Below, piece by piece: positions 63,173 through 64,000 of a stretch of 64,000 nucleotides of DNA. The position numbers and the translations under genes were made by a program. The stretch is from Bradyrhizobium diazoefficiens. GTDB lineage: Bacteria; Pseudomonadota; Alphaproteobacteria; Rhizobiales; Xanthobacteraceae. Position 1 is the stretch's first letter, and the number at the start of each line of letters is the position of its first letter. The notes beneath the pieces were generated by a model. The model saw only the letters and a list, made by a program, of their open reading frames with translations. It had not been told where the DNA came from and did no database searches. The stretch is taken from contig NZ_CP067101.1 in NCBI RefSeq assembly GCF_016616425.1, positions 3,906,001-3,970,000 on the forward strand, read 5' to 3'.

Positions 63173-64000
63173 ATGGCAAGTGAAATTCTGATTGTCGATG
63201 ACGAGGCAGATATTCGGGATCTCGTAGCGGGCATTCTCGAGGACGAAGGGTTCGTCACTCGCACCGCACGCGACAGCGACACGGCGCTGGCCGAGATCGC
63301 CAACCGCCGGCCGCATCTGGTGTTCCTCGACATCTGGCTGCAGGGCTCTAAGCTCGACGGCTTGCAGCTGCTGGAGCAGGTCAAGAAGGACAACGCCGAC
63401 CTGCCGGTCGTGATGATCTCCGGCCACGGCAACATCGAGACCGCGGTCGCTGCGATCAAGCGCGGCGCCTATGACTTCATCGAGAAGCCGTTCAAGGCCG
63501 ACCGGCTGATCCTGGTTGCGACCAGAGCGCTGGAGAACTCGCGGCTCAAGCGCGAGGTCAAAGAGCTGAAGCAGCTTGCGCCGAGCGCCAGCCAGCTCGT
63601 CGGCCGCTCGCCGAGCATGAACCAGTTGCGCCAGACCATCGAGCGTGCGGCGAAGGCCAACAGCCGCATCCTGATCGTCGGCCCCGCCGGCGCCGGCAAG
63701 GAGCTGGCGGCGCGCACGCTGCACACCGCCTCGGGCCGCGCCGACGGCCCCTTCGTTGTGATCAACGCCGCCGCGATCACGCCCGAGCGCATGGAGCACG
63801 AGCTGTTCGGCATCGAGCAGTCCAACGGCGAACAGCCGCGCAAGCCGGGTGCGCTCGAGGAAGCCCATGGCGGCACGCTGTTCATCGACGAGATCGCGGA
63901 CATGCCGCGCGAGACCCAGAACAAGATTCTACGCGTGCTGGTCGAGCAGTCGTTCCAGCGCGTCGGCGGCACCGCCAAGGTGCAGGTCGACGTCCGGATC
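63173..64000 (+). CDS. ntrX: Response regulator NtrX, 3' end outside window
   Basis: 276 codons are visible and the frame is open at the right edge. The receiver has D9-D10 and phosphoacceptor D53 (LVFLDIWLQGSKLDG), followed by a linker and a sigma-54-type AAA+ domain with VGPAGAGKELAARTLH (Walker A) and GGTLFIDEIADMPRETQNKI (Walker B). Where NtrC has GAFTGA, this protein has EQSNGEQPRKPG: the sigma-54 contact loop is missing, as known for NtrX. It therefore probably acts with sigma-70-type polymerase. The start ATG 63173 is 17 bp after ntrY. Confidence 0.95.
   Translation, partial: MASEILIVDDEADIRDLVAGILEDEGFVTRTARDSDTALAEIANRRPHLVFLDIWLQGSKLDGLQLLEQVKKDNADLPVVMISGHGNIETAVAAIKRGAYDFIEKPFKADRLILVATRALENSRLKREVKELKQLAPSASQLVGRSPSMNQLRQTIERAAKANSRILIVGPAGAGKELAARTLHTASGRADGPFVVINAAAITPERMEHELFGIEQSNGEQPRKPGALEEAHGGTLFIDEIADMPRETQNKILRVLVEQSFQRVGGTAKVQVDVRI

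Overview
The window looks like a chromosomal segment of Bradyrhizobium or a very close relative (Nitrobacteraceae, alphaproteobacteria). The evidence is the high GC content with few intergenic bases, the aapJQMP general amino-acid importer, the dusB(nifR3)-ntrB-ntrC / ntrY-ntrX nitrogen-control cluster, a bifunctional ispDF, the pcm-tolC-popZ-valS order, and two dispersed non-coding repeats (33140-33277 and about 53870-54360) that I recall from Bradyrhizobium genomes.

Layout. 1-5746: the end of pbpC (PBP1C), then a four-gene lipid-linked sugar/lipid A modification group (ArnT-like glycosyltransferase, PAP2 phosphatase, family 2 glycosyltransferase, LAB_N membrane protein). 5760-8769 (minus): a Na/Pi-cotransporter-like protein and metC. 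9162-13674: aapJQMP. 13778-18414: two tandem TPR-GT41 (O-GlcNAc-transferase-like) genes, both starting with TTG and sharing a duplicated leader. 18420-19707: three small exported, His-containing proteins including a cytochrome c. A short relic of a third GT41 copy lies just before cysK (minus). 21566-30701: a NodT-type outer-membrane factor, an adaptor and two RND pumps (MdtABC type). 30738-31659: a DTW-domain tRNA-modifying enzyme and tRNA-Cys. 31911-33024: three small genes. 33499-37047: a PspA-like protein with an unusual N-terminal domain, a YqiJ-like OB-fold protein and a flotillin, probably one membrane-stress operon.

37226-44721 is a compact 7.5-kb integrative island. It sits in tRNA-Asn, is bounded by an exact 18-bp direct repeat (the 3' end of the tRNA), and has a tyrosine integrase beside the tRNA. 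It carries a six-gene, translationally coupled minus-strand operon (including a ParB-domain protein and an HNH-type zinc-finger protein), a serine resolvase, a small zinc-ribbon protein, and two families of short repeats. I recognise no phage structural gene in it. Its operon is the least explained coding material in the window.

44935-64000 is ordinary core chromosome: a hidden 59-aa ORF, pcm, tolC, popZ, valS, a 3-methyladenine DNA glycosylase, lipA, a RatA/Coq10-type START protein, about 0.8 kb of repeat DNA, a CinA C-terminal-type amidase, ispDF, then dusB-ntrB-ntrC and ntrY-ntrX. ntrX runs off the right edge. A near-consensus NtrC box sits between ispDF and dusB, so the dusB-ntrBC operon may be autoregulated. 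All names are assigned by reading translated sequences and motifs; no database search was possible.
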